Source: an uncultured beta proteobacterium (lineage in GTDB: Bacteria; Pseudomonadota; Gammaproteobacteria; Burkholderiales; Rhodocyclaceae). Taken from it: DNA of 46,757 bases. Positions 27,603 to 37,380 of this stretch are shown one piece after another; the first letter of the stretch is position 1, and every line of letters starts with the position of its first letter. Where the stretch lies: assembly GCA_903908065.1 (NCBI GenBank), contig CAIVQO010000016.1, positions 1 through 46,757 of the forward strand, given 5' to 3'. The position numbers were made by a program, and so were the translations under genes. The notes under the pieces are model-generated. The model saw only the letters and a list, made by a program, of their open reading frames with translations, ran no database searches and was not told the DNA's origin.

Positions 27603-29495
27603 ATGGAATTCAAGAACCCCCAGGAAGAACTCGAACGCTTTCGATCGCGCCTGGCCTTCGCCGGCGGCTTCGTCCTGTTCTGCTTCGCCCTGCTGTTCAT
27701 CCGCTTCGTCTGGCTGCAGATCGTGCAGCACGACTACTACCAGACCCGTGCCGAGGACAATCGCATTTCCCTGGTCCCCATCGTGCCCAACCGCGGCCTG
27801 ATCGTCGATCGCAAGGGGGAGGTGCTGGCGCGCAACTACTCGGCCTACACGCTGGAGATCACACCCTCGCGCGCCGGCAACCTGGAAAAGACCATCGACG
27901 GTCTCGGCGAAATCATCGAGATCGAAGCCAAGGATCGGCGCCGCTTCAAGAAGCTGATGGACGAGAGCAAGAGCTTCGAGACCCTGCCGATCCGCACCCG
28001 CCTCACCGACGAGGAGGTGGCGCGCTTCATCGCCCACCGCTATCGCTTCCCGGGCGTGGAGATCAAGGCCCGGCTGTTCCGCCAATATCCGGGCGGCGCA
28101 TTCGCTTCGCATATTCTCGGTTACATCGGCCGCATCACCGATGCCGACCTGGAGAAGATCGAGGCCAGGGAGCAGGATGCCAATTACCGCGGCACCGAGC
28201 ATTTCGGCAAGACCGGCCTCGAGCAGCGTTACGAGTTCGACCTGCACGGCATCAGCGGCCACGAGCAGGTGGAGGTGGACGCCGGCGGACGCGCGGTGCG
28301 CACCCTGTCGCGCTCGGCGCCGGTGGCCGGCAACCAGCTGACGCTGACCGTCGATGCCGAGCTGCAACGCATCGCCGAACTGGCCTTCGGCGACCGCAGG
28401 GGTGCGCTGGTCGCAATCGAGCCGGCGACCGGTGGCATCCTGGCCATGGTTTCGGTGCCGAACTACGATCCCAACCTGTTCGTCGACGGCATCGATACGC
28501 AGAGCTGGCGCGAGCTGAATGAATCGGCGCAGAAGCCGATGGTCAACCGCGCCCTGAATGGTGCCTACCCGCCGGGCTCGACCTTCAAGCCCTTCATGGC
28601 GCTGGCGGCGCTGACCTTGGGCAAGCGGCGGCCGGAGCAGGCCATCGCCGACCCCGGCGGCTTCAATTTCGGCGGCCATTTCTTCCGTGACGACAAGAAG
28701 GGCGGGCATGGCATGGTCGACATGTACAAATCGATCGTGGTTTCCTGCGACACCTACTATTACGTGCTGGCCAACGAGATGGGCATCGACAACATCGCCT
28801 CCTTCATGGGCCAGCTGGGCCTCGGCAGCCGCACCGGGATCGACATCGAGGGCGAATCGAAAGGTGTGCTGCCTTCGCAGCAGTGGAAGAGGGAACGTTT
28901 CAAGAAGCCGGAGCAGCAAAAGTGGTACGCCGGGGAAACCATCTCCATCGGCATCGGCCAGGGCTACAACGCCTACACGCCGATCCAGCTGGCGCAGGCC
29001 ACGGCGACCATCGCCAACAAGGGCGTGATGTTTCGTCCCCACCTGGTCAAGTACGTCACCGATACGCGCAGCGGCGAAAAGCGCATGATCGAGCCGGAGC
29101 CGATGCGCCGCCTTGACCTCAAACCCGAGCATCTCGAGGTGATCAAGAATGCGATGGTCGGGGTGAACAAGGAGGGTACCGGCGCTCGCGCCTTTGCCGG
29201 TGCCGAATACGTTTCGGCCGGCAAGACCGGGACGGCCCAGGTCTTTTCCTACAAGGGTGCCGAGCACAAGACCGAAACCATGCAGGCGCACCTGCGCGAC
29301 CATGCCCTGTTCATCGCCTTCGCCCCGGCTGACGAACCCAAGATCGCGCTGGCGATCCTGGTCGAGAACGGCGGTTTCGGGGCGCAGGCGGCGGCGCCGA
29401 TCGCCCGCCTGGTGCTCGACTACTACCTGCTGGGCAAGAAGCCCAAGGCGCCGGCCCGGGCCGACGAAGATGCGGTGGAAGGAGACCCCGAATGA
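27603..29495 (+). CDS. mrdA: penicillin-binding protein 2, elongasome transpeptidase
   Basis: PBP2 crosslinks new peptidoglycan during cell elongation, paired with the RodA polymerase. The 630-residue class B PBP has an N-terminal membrane anchor (about residues 22-42), the dimerisation/pedestal domain, and a transpeptidase domain with Ser326-T-F-Lys329, SCD in the SXN position and AGKTGTAQ as the KTG box. The length and motifs are normal. It overlaps rodA by 4 bases. Confidence 0.97.
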   Translation: MEFKNPQEELERFRSRLAFAGGFVLFCFALLFIRFVWLQIVQHDYYQTRAEDNRISLVPIVPNRGLIVDRKGEVLARNYSAYTLEITPSRAGNLEKTIDGLGEIIEIEAKDRRRFKKLMDESKSFETLPIRTRLTDEEVARFIAHRYRFPGVEIKARLFRQYPGGAFASHILGYIGRITDADLEKIEAREQDANYRGTEHFGKTGLEQRYEFDLHGISGHEQVEVDAGGRAVRTLSRSAPVAGNQLTLTVDAELQRIAELAFGDRRGALVAIEPATGGILAMVSVPNYDPNLFVDGIDTQSWRELNESAQKPMVNRALNGAYPPGSTFKPFMALAALTLGKRRPEQAIADPGGFNFGGHFFRDDKKGGHGMVDMYKSIVVSCDTYYYVLANEMGIDNIASFMGQLGLGSRTGIDIEGESKGVLPSQQWKRERFKKPEQQKWYAGETISIGIGQGYNAYTPIQLAQATATIANKGVMFRPHLVKYVTDTRSGEKRMIEPEPMRRLDLKPEHLEVIKNAMVGVNKEGTGARAFAGAEYVSAGKTGTAQVFSYKGAEHKTETMQAHLRDHALFIAFAPADEPKIALAILVENGGFGAQAAAPIARLVLDYYLLGKKPKAPARADEDAVEGDPE

Positions 29496-30601
29496 ATCCT
29501 GGCTTCGGCTTGCCTACCCTGCGCGGCTGGTGGCAGAAGCTGGTGGCGCCGCTCGACGGCCCCCTGATGGCCATCACCGGCCTGCTGGTGCTGCTGGCCT
29601 TCGGCGTCATGGCCAGCGCCTCGCCCGAGCGGCTCAACGCCCAGCTGATCAACGTCGCCGTGGCCCTGGTGATCATGCGCGTGCTGGCCCAGGTGCCGCC
29701 GCAACGCTTGATGCACCTCGCCGTGCCGATCTACCTGCTGGGCATATTGCTGCTGGTCGGCGTGGCCTTGTTCGGCGATATCTCCAAGGGCGCGCGGCGC
29801 TGGCTCAACCTCGGCTTCATGCGCATCCAGCCTTCCGAGCTGATGAAGATCGCCATGCCGCTGCTGCTGGCCTGGTTCTTCCAGAAGCGCGAAGCCATGC
29901 CGCGCATGACCGACTATGCGATTGCGGCCGTGATGCTGCTGGTCCCGGTCGGCCTCATCGCGCGCCAGCCCGACCTCGGCACGGCGATCCTGGTGCTGGC
30001 CGCCGGCTTCTACGTGATCTTCTTCGCCGGCCTGTCGTGGAAAATCATCATCGGCATGGTGGTCGCTGGTGTCGCCGCGGCGCCGCTGGCCTGGAACCTT
30101 CTGCACGACTACCAGCGCCACCGCATCCTGACCCTGCTCGATCCGGAAAAGGATCCGCTGGGCAAGGGCTTCCACATCATCCAGTCCACCATCGCCATCG
30201 GCTCCGGCGGCATCTTCGGCAAAGGCTGGCGCTCCGGCACCCAGGCGCAGCTGGAATTCATTCCTGAACGTCATACCGATTTCATCTTCGCCGTGTACTC
30301 CGAGGAGTTCGGCCTCTTCGGCAACCTGATCCTGCTCGTCCTGTACGCCCTTTTGATCGGTCGCGGACTGCTGATCGCGGCCAATGCGGCGACCCTGTTT
30401 TCGCGCCTGCTGGCCGGCGCGGTGACCATGATCTTCTTTACCTATGCCTTCGTGAACATGGGCATGGTCTCCGGCATCCTGCCGGTGGTCGGTGTGCCGC
30501 TGCCGCTGGTCAGCTATGGCGGCACCGCGCTGGTCACGCTGTTCCTCGGCATCGGCATCCTGATGTCGATCCATGGCAATCGCATGCTGGTGCAAAAGTG
30601 A
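29492..30601 (+). CDS. rodA: SEDS peptidoglycan polymerase RodA
   Basis: RodA is the ten-helix SEDS glycosyltransferase that polymerises lipid II with PBP2. The 369-residue protein shows family segments FMRIQPSELMKIAMPL, ARQPDLGTAILV with the catalytic Asp, and the C-terminal PLPLVSYGGTALV. ATG 29492 overlaps the mrdA stop and the gene ends within the GTG start of rlpA. Confidence 0.97.
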   Translation: MNPGFGLPTLRGWWQKLVAPLDGPLMAITGLLVLLAFGVMASASPERLNAQLINVAVALVIMRVLAQVPPQRLMHLAVPIYLLGILLLVGVALFGDISKGARRWLNLGFMRIQPSELMKIAMPLLLAWFFQKREAMPRMTDYAIAAVMLLVPVGLIARQPDLGTAILVLAAGFYVIFFAGLSWKIIIGMVVAGVAAAPLAWNLLHDYQRHRILTLLDPEKDPLGKGFHIIQSTIAIGSGGIFGKGWRSGTQAQLEFIPERHTDFIFAVYSEEFGLFGNLILLVLYALLIGRGLLIAANAATLFSRLLAGAVTMIFFTYAFVNMGMVSGILPVVGVPLPLVSYGGTALVTLFLGIGILMSIHGNRMLVQK

Positions 30602-31560
30602 AGCGCCTCTGGCTGCTTTCGCCCTTGATCCTGGCGGCGTGCGGCACCCAGGCGCCGCGCCCGGTGGCGGATCGTGCAGAGACGCCGACGGTCGCCGTAC
30701 CGCCGGCGGCTGCTTCGGTACCGGCGACGAAGCGGCCCCCGTCGCCGGCAAAGTTCGGCGGCGGCTACAAGGACGATGGCCCCGGTGACGGCCCCGCCGT
30801 CGATCCCGACAGCATCCCCGATGCCGTGCCCAGGGTCGAACCGCTGCACCGCTTCGCCAACAATCCCTATACCGCGCTGGGCCGTGCCTACACGCCGATG
30901 CGCGAGCTGAAGCCCTACAAGGGACGTGGCATCGGCTCCTGGTACGGGCGCCGCTACCATGGCCAGAGAACCTCCAGCGGCGAGACTTACGACATGTATG
31001 CGATGACGGCGGCACATCCCACGCTGCCCATCCCCTCGTATGCGCGGGTCAGCAATCCGGCAAACGGCAAGGCCGTGGTGGTGCGCATCAATGACCGCGG
31101 ACCCTTCCACGCCGGGCGCGAAATCGACCTGTCCTGGACGGCGGCCTGGAAGCTGGGCTACGTAGCCAACGGCAGCGCGCTGGTCGAGGTCGAAAGCGTG
31201 CTGCCGGGACAAACCGCCCTAAGCCAGGCGCCGAGCGCGCCACCTCCGCCCCAGGCCTCTGAGGACGACCCGATCGCCCGGATGGCCGCCGTGGATGCCG
31301 AACCGCCCCTGCCGCAGGTGCAGGATGCCCGCGGCCATTACCTGCAGCTGGGGGCATTCGGCAATCGCGACAACGCCGAAAGCCTGCGCACGCGCCTGTC
31401 GCGCGAGTTGGGCGAACTGGCGCCCAAGCTGACGGTGCAGGCCGCCGGCAATCTGTTCCGCGTGCAACTCGGACCCTGGCCCGATGCCGCCGCCGCGCAG
31501 CTGGCCAGCGTCCGGCTGCGTGAAAGCCTGGGCATGGCGCCGGTGGTGGTGCAGCGCTGA
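30598..31560 (+). CDS. rlpA: septal ring lytic transglycosylase RlpA family lipoprotein
   Basis: RlpA cleaves denuded glycan strands and binds them through a SPOR domain. The 320-residue precursor has a lipobox, LAAC (Cys15), a Pro-rich spacer, the double-psi beta-barrel with GSWYGRRYHGQRTSSGETYD and VRINDRGPF (catalytic Asp), a second Pro-rich linker and a C-terminal SPOR domain beginning YLQLGAFGNRDNAESL. The GTG start overlaps the rodA stop (GTGA). It ends the rod operon. Confidence 0.94.
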   Translation: MKRLWLLSPLILAACGTQAPRPVADRAETPTVAVPPAAASVPATKRPPSPAKFGGGYKDDGPGDGPAVDPDSIPDAVPRVEPLHRFANNPYTALGRAYTPMRELKPYKGRGIGSWYGRRYHGQRTSSGETYDMYAMTAAHPTLPIPSYARVSNPANGKAVVVRINDRGPFHAGREIDLSWTAAWKLGYVANGSALVEVESVLPGQTALSQAPSAPPPPQASEDDPIARMAAVDAEPPLPQVQDARGHYLQLGAFGNRDNAESLRTRLSRELGELAPKLTVQAAGNLFRVQLGPWPDAAAAQLASVRLRESLGMAPVVVQR

Positions 31561-31580
31561 GCCGGGTCGCCTTGCCCGGC
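31561..31580 (+). terminator. hairpin after the rod operon
   Basis: GCCGGG and CCCGGC pair around an 8-base loop directly behind the rlpA stop. It is followed by GACTTATAAT and not a T-run, so it is at best a weak terminator sitting over the dacA promoter. Confidence 0.35.
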
Positions 31581-31584
31581 GACT

Positions 31585-31590
31585 TATAAT
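31585..31590 (+). promoter_or_regulatory. -10 box of dacA
   Basis: A perfect TATAAT lies 28 bases before the dacA start. I see no good -35 hexamer at 16-18 bases upstream, where the hairpin arms lie. Confidence 0.5.
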
Positions 31591-31618
31591 TCGTCACTCC
31601 CCTGTTTTTCTTTCCGCC

Positions 31619-32749
31619 ATGCGTCTCCTCGTCCTGTTTTTCGCCCTGCTTGCGACGCACCCCGCGTTTGCCCAGGCCATTCCCGCCCCCACCCTGTCGG
31701 CACGCGCCTGGATCCTGATGGATTACGCCAGCGGTCAGGTCCTTGCCGCCCAGGAGCCCGACCTCAAGCTGGAGCCCGCCTCGCTGACCAAGGTGATGAC
31801 CACCTATCTGGTGGCCGAGGCCCTGCAACAGAAGCGCCTGTCGCTGCAACAACAGGTGAGCGTCTCCGAGCGCGCCTGGCGCACCCAGGGTTCGCGCAGC
31901 TTCATCCCGGTGAACAAGACCGTCGAGGTCGACGCGCTGTTCAAGGGCATGGTGATCCAGTCCGGAAACGATGCCTCGGTGGCGCTGGCCGAGGCTGTGG
32001 CCGGCAGCGAAGACCAGTTCGCCGCAATGATGAATCGCACCGCCCAGCGCCTCGGGCTCAAGGACAGCAACTTCCTCAATTCCAGCGGCTACTTCGAAAG
32101 CACGGCGCCGACGCATTACTCGACCGCGCGCGATCTTGCCCGGCTGGCCGCGGCGCTGATCCGCGACCATCCGGAGACTCATGCCCTGCATGCGATGAAG
32201 GAATACACCTATGCCGGCATCCGCCAGCACAACCGCAATCGCCTGCTGTGGGCCGATCCGACCGTGGACGGCCTCAAGACCGGCCATTCCAGCGCCGCCG
32301 GCTATTGCCTGATCGCCACCGCCAAGCGCGGTTCGCGACGGCTGATCTCGGTGGTGCTGGGCACGGCTTCGGAAGACGCGCGCGCCAGGGACTCGCTGAA
32401 CCTGCTCAATTGGGGCTTCAATGCCTTCGACCCGGTCAAGCTTTATGACAAGGCTCAGGCCGTCTCGCAATTGCGGGTGTTCAAGGGGCAGCAAAATACC
32501 GTCGGCGCCGGCTTCAATGAGGACTTCGTGGTCTCGGTGCCGCGTGGCATGGCCGACAAACTCAGCGCGCAAATGGTCAGCCAGCAGCCGCTGCTGGCCC
32601 CGATCGCGGCCGGCAGCCCGGTCGGCACACTGAAGCTGACGGTGAATGGCCAGCCCTGGGGCGAGTACCCGGTGGTGGCGCAGGCCGAGGTGCCGGTGGC
32701 GGGCTGGTTCGGCCGCCTGTGGGACAGCCTCCGCCTCTATTTCCAATGA
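31619..32749 (+). CDS. dacA: D-alanyl-D-alanine carboxypeptidase (PBP5/6 type)
   Basis: The enzyme trims the terminal D-alanine of peptidoglycan pentapeptides in the periplasm. The 376-residue precursor has a signal peptide cut after AFA (residue 18), the active-site Ser55-L-T-Lys58, the SGN box and KTG in DGLKTGHSS, then the C-terminal PBP5 beta domain and an amphipathic membrane-tethering helix (WFGRLWDSLRLYFQ). ATG 31619 begins the signal peptide; upstream in-frame sequence is rlpA shadow. It overlaps the transaminase gene by 4 bases. Confidence 0.96.
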   Translation: MRLLVLFFALLATHPAFAQAIPAPTLSARAWILMDYASGQVLAAQEPDLKLEPASLTKVMTTYLVAEALQQKRLSLQQQVSVSERAWRTQGSRSFIPVNKTVEVDALFKGMVIQSGNDASVALAEAVAGSEDQFAAMMNRTAQRLGLKDSNFLNSSGYFESTAPTHYSTARDLARLAAALIRDHPETHALHAMKEYTYAGIRQHNRNRLLWADPTVDGLKTGHSSAAGYCLIATAKRGSRRLISVVLGTASEDARARDSLNLLNWGFNAFDPVKLYDKAQAVSQLRVFKGQQNTVGAGFNEDFVVSVPRGMADKLSAQMVSQQPLLAPIAAGSPVGTLKLTVNGQPWGEYPVVAQAEVPVAGWFGRLWDSLRLYFQ

Positions 32750-33609
32750 GCGCGCGGGTGTTCCTCAACGGCCAGTGGCTGGATGCCGCTGAGGCCCGCA
32801 TTCCGGTGATGGATCGCGGCTTCCTTTTCGGTGATGGCGTTTACGAAGTGATCCCGGTGTATTCGCGGCGCCCCTTCCGCCTCGAACAGCACCTGCAGCG
32901 CCTGCAGCACAGCCTGGACGGCATCCGGCTTGCCAATCCGCACGACATCGAGGCGTGGACCGGGTTCGTCAATCGGCTCGCTGCCGAGGCCGAATGGGAA
33001 GACCAGTCGATCTACATCCAGGTCACGCGCGGGCCGATGGCGGTGCGCAACCACGCATTTCCCGCCGTGGTGACGCCGACCTCGGTGATCCTCGCCGAGC
33101 CGATGAGCACGCCGCAGCCGGCCCAGCGCGAGCAGGGCATTGCCGCGGTCTCCGCCGCCGACATCCGCTGGCTGCGCTGCGACCTGAAGACCACCTCGCT
33201 GCTGGCCAACTGCCTGTTGCGCCAGATGGCGGTGGACGCCGGCTGCGTCGAAACCGTGCTGTTCCGCGACGGCTTCCTCACCGAAGGCTCGGCCTCCTCG
33301 ATCTTTGTGGTGAAGGACGGCAGGCTGCTGGCGCCGATCCAGAACCACCTGATGCTGCCCGGTATCACCTATGACGTCATCCTTGAGCTGGCTGCACGGC
33401 ACGGCATGCCGCATGAAGTGCGCGACATCACCGAGGCCGAGACGCGCGGCGCCGACGAGCTCTGGATGTGCTCCTCGACCAAGGAGGTGCTGCCCATCGT
33501 CACACTCGACGGCAAGCCGGTGGGCGGCGGCCGGCCCGGGCCGCAATTCGCGGCGATGTACGCCTGGTACCAGGCCTTCAAAGTCACCGTGATGCGGGCT
33601 GCGGCATGA
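32746..33609 (+). CDS. dat: D-amino acid aminotransferase (class IV)
   Basis: A 287-residue PLP enzyme that interconverts D-alanine or D-glutamate and keto acids, plausibly recycling D-alanine released by DacA. VPVMDRGF-type opening (here IPVMDRGFLFGDGVYEVIPV), the PLP lysine in CDLKTTSLL and the EGSASSIFVV loop are the class IV features. Branched-chain or aminodeoxychorismate enzymes share the fold, but this N-terminus and length fit Dat best. It overlaps dacA and the DUF493 gene by 4 bases each. Confidence 0.9.
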   Translation: MSARVFLNGQWLDAAEARIPVMDRGFLFGDGVYEVIPVYSRRPFRLEQHLQRLQHSLDGIRLANPHDIEAWTGFVNRLAAEAEWEDQSIYIQVTRGPMAVRNHAFPAVVTPTSVILAEPMSTPQPAQREQGIAAVSAADIRWLRCDLKTTSLLANCLLRQMAVDAGCVETVLFRDGFLTEGSASSIFVVKDGRLLAPIQNHLMLPGITYDVILELAARHGMPHEVRDITEAETRGADELWMCSSTKEVLPIVTLDGKPVGGGRPGPQFAAMYAWYQAFKVTVMRAAA

Positions 33610-33869
33610 GCGGCGAAACACTGCTCGAGTTCCCCTGCGATTTCCCGCTCAAGATCATGGGCGCGAATGCTCCTGATTTCGCCCAGGCCATCGCCGGCCT
33701 GGTCCGCACCCATGCGCCGGACTTCGATGCTGCGACAATGGAAATGCGGCCCTCGAAGGCGGGCAATTACCTCTCGCTGACCTGTACCGTGCGCGCCACC
33801 TCGAAGGCCCAGCTCGATGCCTTGTACCGAGCGCTGACCGCGCATCCGATGGTCAAGGTAGTGCTGTGA
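33606..33869 (+). CDS. ybeD: DUF493/YbeD family protein
   Basis: An 87-residue ACT-like domain protein almost always found between dacA and lip[15 protein letters not shown] and the closing HPMVKVVL are family marks. YbeD may regulate lipoate attachment or proteolysis; this is not settled. It overlaps both neighbours by 4 bases. Confidence 0.92.
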   Translation: MSGETLLEFPCDFPLKIMGANAPDFAQAIAGLVRTHAPDFDAATMEMRPSKAGNYLSLTCTVRATSKAQLDALYRALTAHPMVKVVL

Positions 33870-34498
33870 GCACACCCCTGTTGCGCGAACTCGGCCGCGT
33901 CGACTACGCGCCGACCTTCGCCGCGATGCAGGAATTCACCGCCACGCGTGGCCCGGACACGCCCGACGAACTCTGGCTCTGTGAGCACCCGCCGGTATTC
34001 ACCCAGGGCCTCTCGGGCAAGCCCGAGCACCTGCTGGCCGACATCGGCATCCCCGTGGTGCAGATCGACCGCGGCGGCCAGATCACCTACCACGGCCCCG
34101 GCCAGGTGGTGATCTACCTGCTGCTCGACCTGCGCCGGCGCGCCTACTCGGTGCGTGGCCTGGTGCATCGCATCGAGCAGGCGGTGATCGACCTGCTGGC
34201 GGACTACGAGGTCAAGGCCGAGCGCCGCGAGGGCGCCCCCGGCGTCTATGTCGGCGCCGCCAAGATCGCTGCCCTGGGCCTGCGCATCAAGCACGGCTGC
34301 AGTTACCACGGCGTCTCGCTCAACATCGACATGGACCTTTCGCCCTACGATGCGATCAACCCTTGCGGCTACGCGGGCATGGCCGTGACGCAGCTCAGTG
34401 CGTGTTCTCCACAATGGCGCGCCGGGCTGGAACCTGCGATAGTAGGCAGGCAGCTGGCCACCCACCTGGCCAGGCAAATCGAAACGAGCGACACATGA
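33866..34498 (+). CDS. lipB: octanoyl-[acyl-carrier-protein]:protein octanoyltransferase
   Basis: LipB moves octanoate from acyl carrier protein to the lipoyl domains of 2-oxoacid dehydrogenases and the glycine cleavage H protein. Catalytic Lys133 (GAAKIAALG) and Cys167 (AINPCGYAG) match E. coli Lys135 and Cys169, and [12 protein letters not shown] is present. GTG 33866 overlaps the ybeD stop. At 210 residues it is of normal length, and it overlaps lipA by 4 bases. Confidence 0.96.
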   Translation: MSTPLLRELGRVDYAPTFAAMQEFTATRGPDTPDELWLCEHPPVFTQGLSGKPEHLLADIGIPVVQIDRGGQITYHGPGQVVIYLLLDLRRRAYSVRGLVHRIEQAVIDLLADYEVKAERREGAPGVYVGAAKIAALGLRIKHGCSYHGVSLNIDMDLSPYDAINPCGYAGMAVTQLSACSPQWRAGLEPAIVGRQLATHLARQIETSDT

Positions 34499-35430
34499 CC
34501 AGCAAGCAGAAAGGCGAAGCCAAGACCGCGCGCATCCCGATCAAGGTGGTGCCGGCCGAGACCACATTGAAGAAGCCGTCCTGGATCCGCGTCAAGGCCG
34601 GCAACAGCGCGGCGCGCTTCGGCGAGATCAAGCAGATCCTGCGCGAACACCATCTGCATACGGTGTGCGAGGAAGCCACCTGCCCCAACATCGGCGAATG
34701 CTTCGGCAAGGGCACCGCCACCTTCATGATCCTCGGCGACCTGTGCACTCGCCGCTGCCCCTTCTGCGACGTCGGCCACGGCAAGCCGCTGCCGCCAGAC
34801 GCCGAGGAGCCGGAAAAGCTGGCGCGCACCATCGCCGCGATGAAGCTCAAGTACGTCGTCATCACCAGCGTGGACCGCGACGACCTGCGCGACGGCGGCG
34901 CCCAGCATTTCGCCGACTGCATCGCCAAGGTGCGCGAGTATTCGCCGGGCACCAAGATCGAGGTGCTGGTGCCGGACTTCCGCGGCCGGCTCGACATCGC
35001 GCTGGAAATCCTCGCCGCGACGCCGCCCGACGTGATGAACCACAACATGGAGACCGTGCCGCGCCTCTACAAGCAGGCTCGGCCCGGCGCCGACTACGCG
35101 CATTCGCTGCAGCTGCTGAAAGCCTTCAAGGCACGCGTACCGAACGTGCCGACCAAGTCGGGCCTGATGGTTGGCCTGGGCGAGACCGACGAAGAGATCC
35201 TGGAGACGCTGCGCGACCTGCGCGCCCACGACGTCGAGATGCTGACCATCGGCCAGTATCTCGCGCCCTCCGGCCACCATCTGCCGGTGCTGCGCTACGT
35301 CCATCCCGACGTCTTCGCCATGTACGCCCGCGAAGCCGAGGCAATGGGATTCAGCAATGCCGCCAGCGCGCCGCTGGTGCGTTCCAGCTACCACGCCGAC
35401 ATGCAGGCGCACGGCGCCGGGGTCGGCTGA
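34495..35430 (+). CDS. lipA: lipoyl synthase
   Basis: LipA is a radical SAM enzyme that inserts two sulfurs into the octanoyl chain on lipoyl domains. The 311-residue protein carries the auxiliary cluster cysteines Cys58/63/69 ([12 protein letters not shown]) and the radical SAM cluster Cys84/88/91 (CTRRCPFC). ATG 34495 overlaps the lipB stop, so an in-frame start at 34363 inside lipB is ignored. It closes the run dacA-dat-ybeD-lipB-lipA. Confidence 0.97.
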   Translation: MTSKQKGEAKTARIPIKVVPAETTLKKPSWIRVKAGNSAARFGEIKQILREHHLHTVCEEATCPNIGECFGKGTATFMILGDLCTRRCPFCDVGHGKPLPPDAEEPEKLARTIAAMKLKYVVITSVDRDDLRDGGAQHFADCIAKVREYSPGTKIEVLVPDFRGRLDIALEILAATPPDVMNHNMETVPRLYKQARPGADYAHSLQLLKAFKARVPNVPTKSGLMVGLGETDEEILETLRDLRAHDVEMLTIGQYLAPSGHHLPVLRYVHPDVFAMYAREAEAMGFSNAASAPLVRSSYHADMQAHGAGVG

Positions 35431-35442
35431 ACCGGCGCAAAA

Positions 35443-35465
35443 GTCGGCACTGGCGACACGGCGAA
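35443..35465 (+). repeat. dispersed 23-bp palindromic repeat, copy 3, between lipA and MFS-PlsC gene
   Basis: GTCGGCA and CGGCGAA arms flank CTGGCGACA, preceded by AAAA. It lies in the 38-base gap between two convergent genes. Confidence 0.65.
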
Positions 35466-35468
35466 ACC

Positions 35469-37343
35469 TCAGGCCCACTCCCCGCGCATCGCCGCCACCT
35501 CGGCCTGCAGCCGTTCCGGCGTCGCCTCGGCGGCCGGGACCGCGGCGCCGGTGACCAGTTCGATCTTCGAGAACACGCCGCGGCGGAAGGGCTTGGTCAT
35601 CGCCGCGCCGTCCTTGCGCGAGAAGAAGCTGCCCCACAGGCCGCGCAGCGCCATGGGCACCACGGGCACCGGATTGGCTTCCAGGATGCGCGTGATGCCG
35701 GGGCGGAAGGGATTGATCTCGCCGTTGCCGGTGATCTTGCCCTCGGGGAAAATGCCGACCAGGTCGCCGGCGGCGAGCGCCCGGCTGACTTCGGCAAACG
35801 CCTTTTCCATCATCGCCGGGTCTTCCTTGGCCGAGGCGATCGGGATGGCCTTGCTGGTGCGGAAGACGAAGTTGAGCAGCGGCCAGCGGAAGATGTTGTG
35901 GTCCATCACGAAACGGATCGGCCGGCCGCAGGCGGCCATGATCACCAGTGCATCGACGAAGCTGACGTGGTTGCAGACGACGACCGCCGCGCCGTCCTCG
36001 GGCACATGGTCGAGGCCGCTCGCGCGCAGCCGATATACCGTGTGGATCAGCATCCAGACGATGAAGCGCAGCAGGAACTCCGGCACCAGGCCGTAGATGA
36101 ACAAGGCCACGGCGGCGTTGCAGATCGCGGCCACGGCAAACAGCATCGGGATCGTCAGTCCGGCCGCCAGCAGGCCGGCTGCGCCCAGCGCGCCGACCAC
36201 CATGAACAGCGCATTCATGATGTTGTTGGCGGCGATGATGCGCGCGCCGTGCTCGGGGTTGGAGCGCTGCTGCACCAGGGCGTAGAGCGGCACGATGAAG
36301 AAGCCGCCGAAGATGCCGAGCAGCGCGAGGTCCATCAGCACGCGCCAGGTCGAACCCATCTGCAGCAGGGCCAGGGCGCCGGCGCCTGCGGCCGGTGTCG
36401 CCGGCGAGGCGAAGGCCAGGTCGAGCGCGAACACCGTCATGCCGATCGAGCCCAGCGGCACCAGGCCCAGCTCGACGCGCTTGGCCGAGAGTTTTTCGCA
36501 GGCCATCGAGCCGGCGCCGATGCCGAAGGTGAAGGTGGCCAGCAGCAGGGTCACGGCGGTCTCGCTGCCGCCCAGCACATTCTTGGTATAGGCCGGGAAC
36601 TGCGCCAGCAGCAGGGCGCCGAACAGCCAGAACCAGGAAATGCCCATGATCGAGAGGAACACCGTCTGGTTTTCGCGCGCGAAATGGATGTTGCGCCAGG
36701 TCTCGGTCAGCGGGTTGGCGCTGATCGCAAGAGTCGGCGCTGGCGGCACGGCGACCGGGATCGCGCGCGAGGCGAGATAGCCGCCAATGGCGATGGCCAG
36801 GCCGACCACGGTGATCCACGTTGTGCCGTCGCCGCTGCCGGCGAGCAGCCCGCCCAACAACGTGCCGACGAGTATCGCGACGAAGGTGCCGGCCTCGATC
36901 AGCGCGTTGCCGCCGACCAGTTCCTCGGGTTTCAGGTGCTGCGGCAGGATCGCGTACTTGACCGGCCCGAACAGCGTCGAATGCAGGCCGAGCAGGAACA
37001 GCCCGAGAAACAGCACGACCAGGCTGTGCAGCCAGAAACCGGCGCCGCAGATCAGCACGATGGCGATTTCCAGCAGCTTGACCAACTGGGCCAGGCGCGA
37101 CTTGTCGTACTTGTCGGCCAGCTGGCCGGCGGTGGCGGAAAAGAGGAAGAAGGGCAGGATGAACACGCCCGCCGCGAGGTTGGCCAGCAGCTCGGGCTTG
37201 AGCGTGGTCCAGCTCGCCGCCTGGAAGGTCAGCAGCACCACCATGGCGTTCTTCAGCACGTTGTCGTTGAGCGCACCGAGGAACTGGGTGACGAACAGCG
37301 GGGCGAAGCGGCGGGCTTTCAGCAAGCCGGATTGAGTACTCAT
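35469..37343 (-). CDS. LplT-like MFS transporter fused to a PlsC acyltransferase
   Basis: This 624-residue protein joins a 12-helix MFS domain (residues 1-420) to a cytoplasmic 1-acylglycerol-phosphate acyltransferase domain (about 440-610). FVTQFLGALNDNVLKNAMVVLL is the LplT-type opening, although only the first 20 of these residues are needed to see it. The PlsC motifs are CNHVSFVDA with His and Asp four apart, FPEGKITGNGE and PVVPMAL. E. coli lysophospholipid repair uses LplT for flipping and Aas (PlsC plus acyl-ACP synthetase); here the synthetase is absent. AGGAA precedes ATG 37343. Residues about 196-204 come from a dispersed repeat copy. Confidence 0.9.
   Translation of the reverse strand: MSTQSGLLKARRFAPLFVTQFLGALNDNVLKNAMVVLLTFQAASWTTLKPELLANLAAGVFILPFFLFSATAGQLADKYDKSRLAQLVKLLEIAIVLICGAGFWLHSLVVLFLGLFLLGLHSTLFGPVKYAILPQHLKPEELVGGNALIEAGTFVAILVGTLLGGLLAGSGDGTTWITVVGLAIAIGGYLASRAIPVAVPPAPTLAISANPLTETWRNIHFARENQTVFLSIMGISWFWLFGALLLAQFPAYTKNVLGGSETAVTLLLATFTFGIGAGSMACEKLSAKRVELGLVPLGSIGMTVFALDLAFASPATPAAGAGALALLQMGSTWRVLMDLALLGIFGGFFIVPLYALVQQRSNPEHGARIIAANNIMNALFMVVGALGAAGLLAAGLTIPMLFAVAAICNAAVALFIYGLVPEFLLRFIVWMLIHTVYRLRASGLDHVPEDGAAVVVCNHVSFVDALVIMAACGRPIRFVMDHNIFRWPLLNFVFRTSKAIPIASAKEDPAMMEKAFAEVSRALAAGDLVGIFPEGKITGNGEINPFRPGITRILEANPVPVVPMALRGLWGSFFSRKDGAAMTKPFRRGVFSKIELVTGAAVPAAEATPERLQAEVAAMRGEWA
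36733..36755 (+). repeat. dispersed 23-bp palindromic repeat, copy 4, inside MFS-PlsC gene
   Basis: GTCGGCG and CGGCGAC arms flank CTGGCGGCA. On the coding strand it reads VAVPPAPT in frame, in the loop between MFS helices 6 and 7. The codons CCA and ACT match those in copy 2. Confidence 0.7.
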
Positions 37344-37380
37344 CTGGGTTCCTGTGGGAATGGGGCGGTGCAAATCGATG

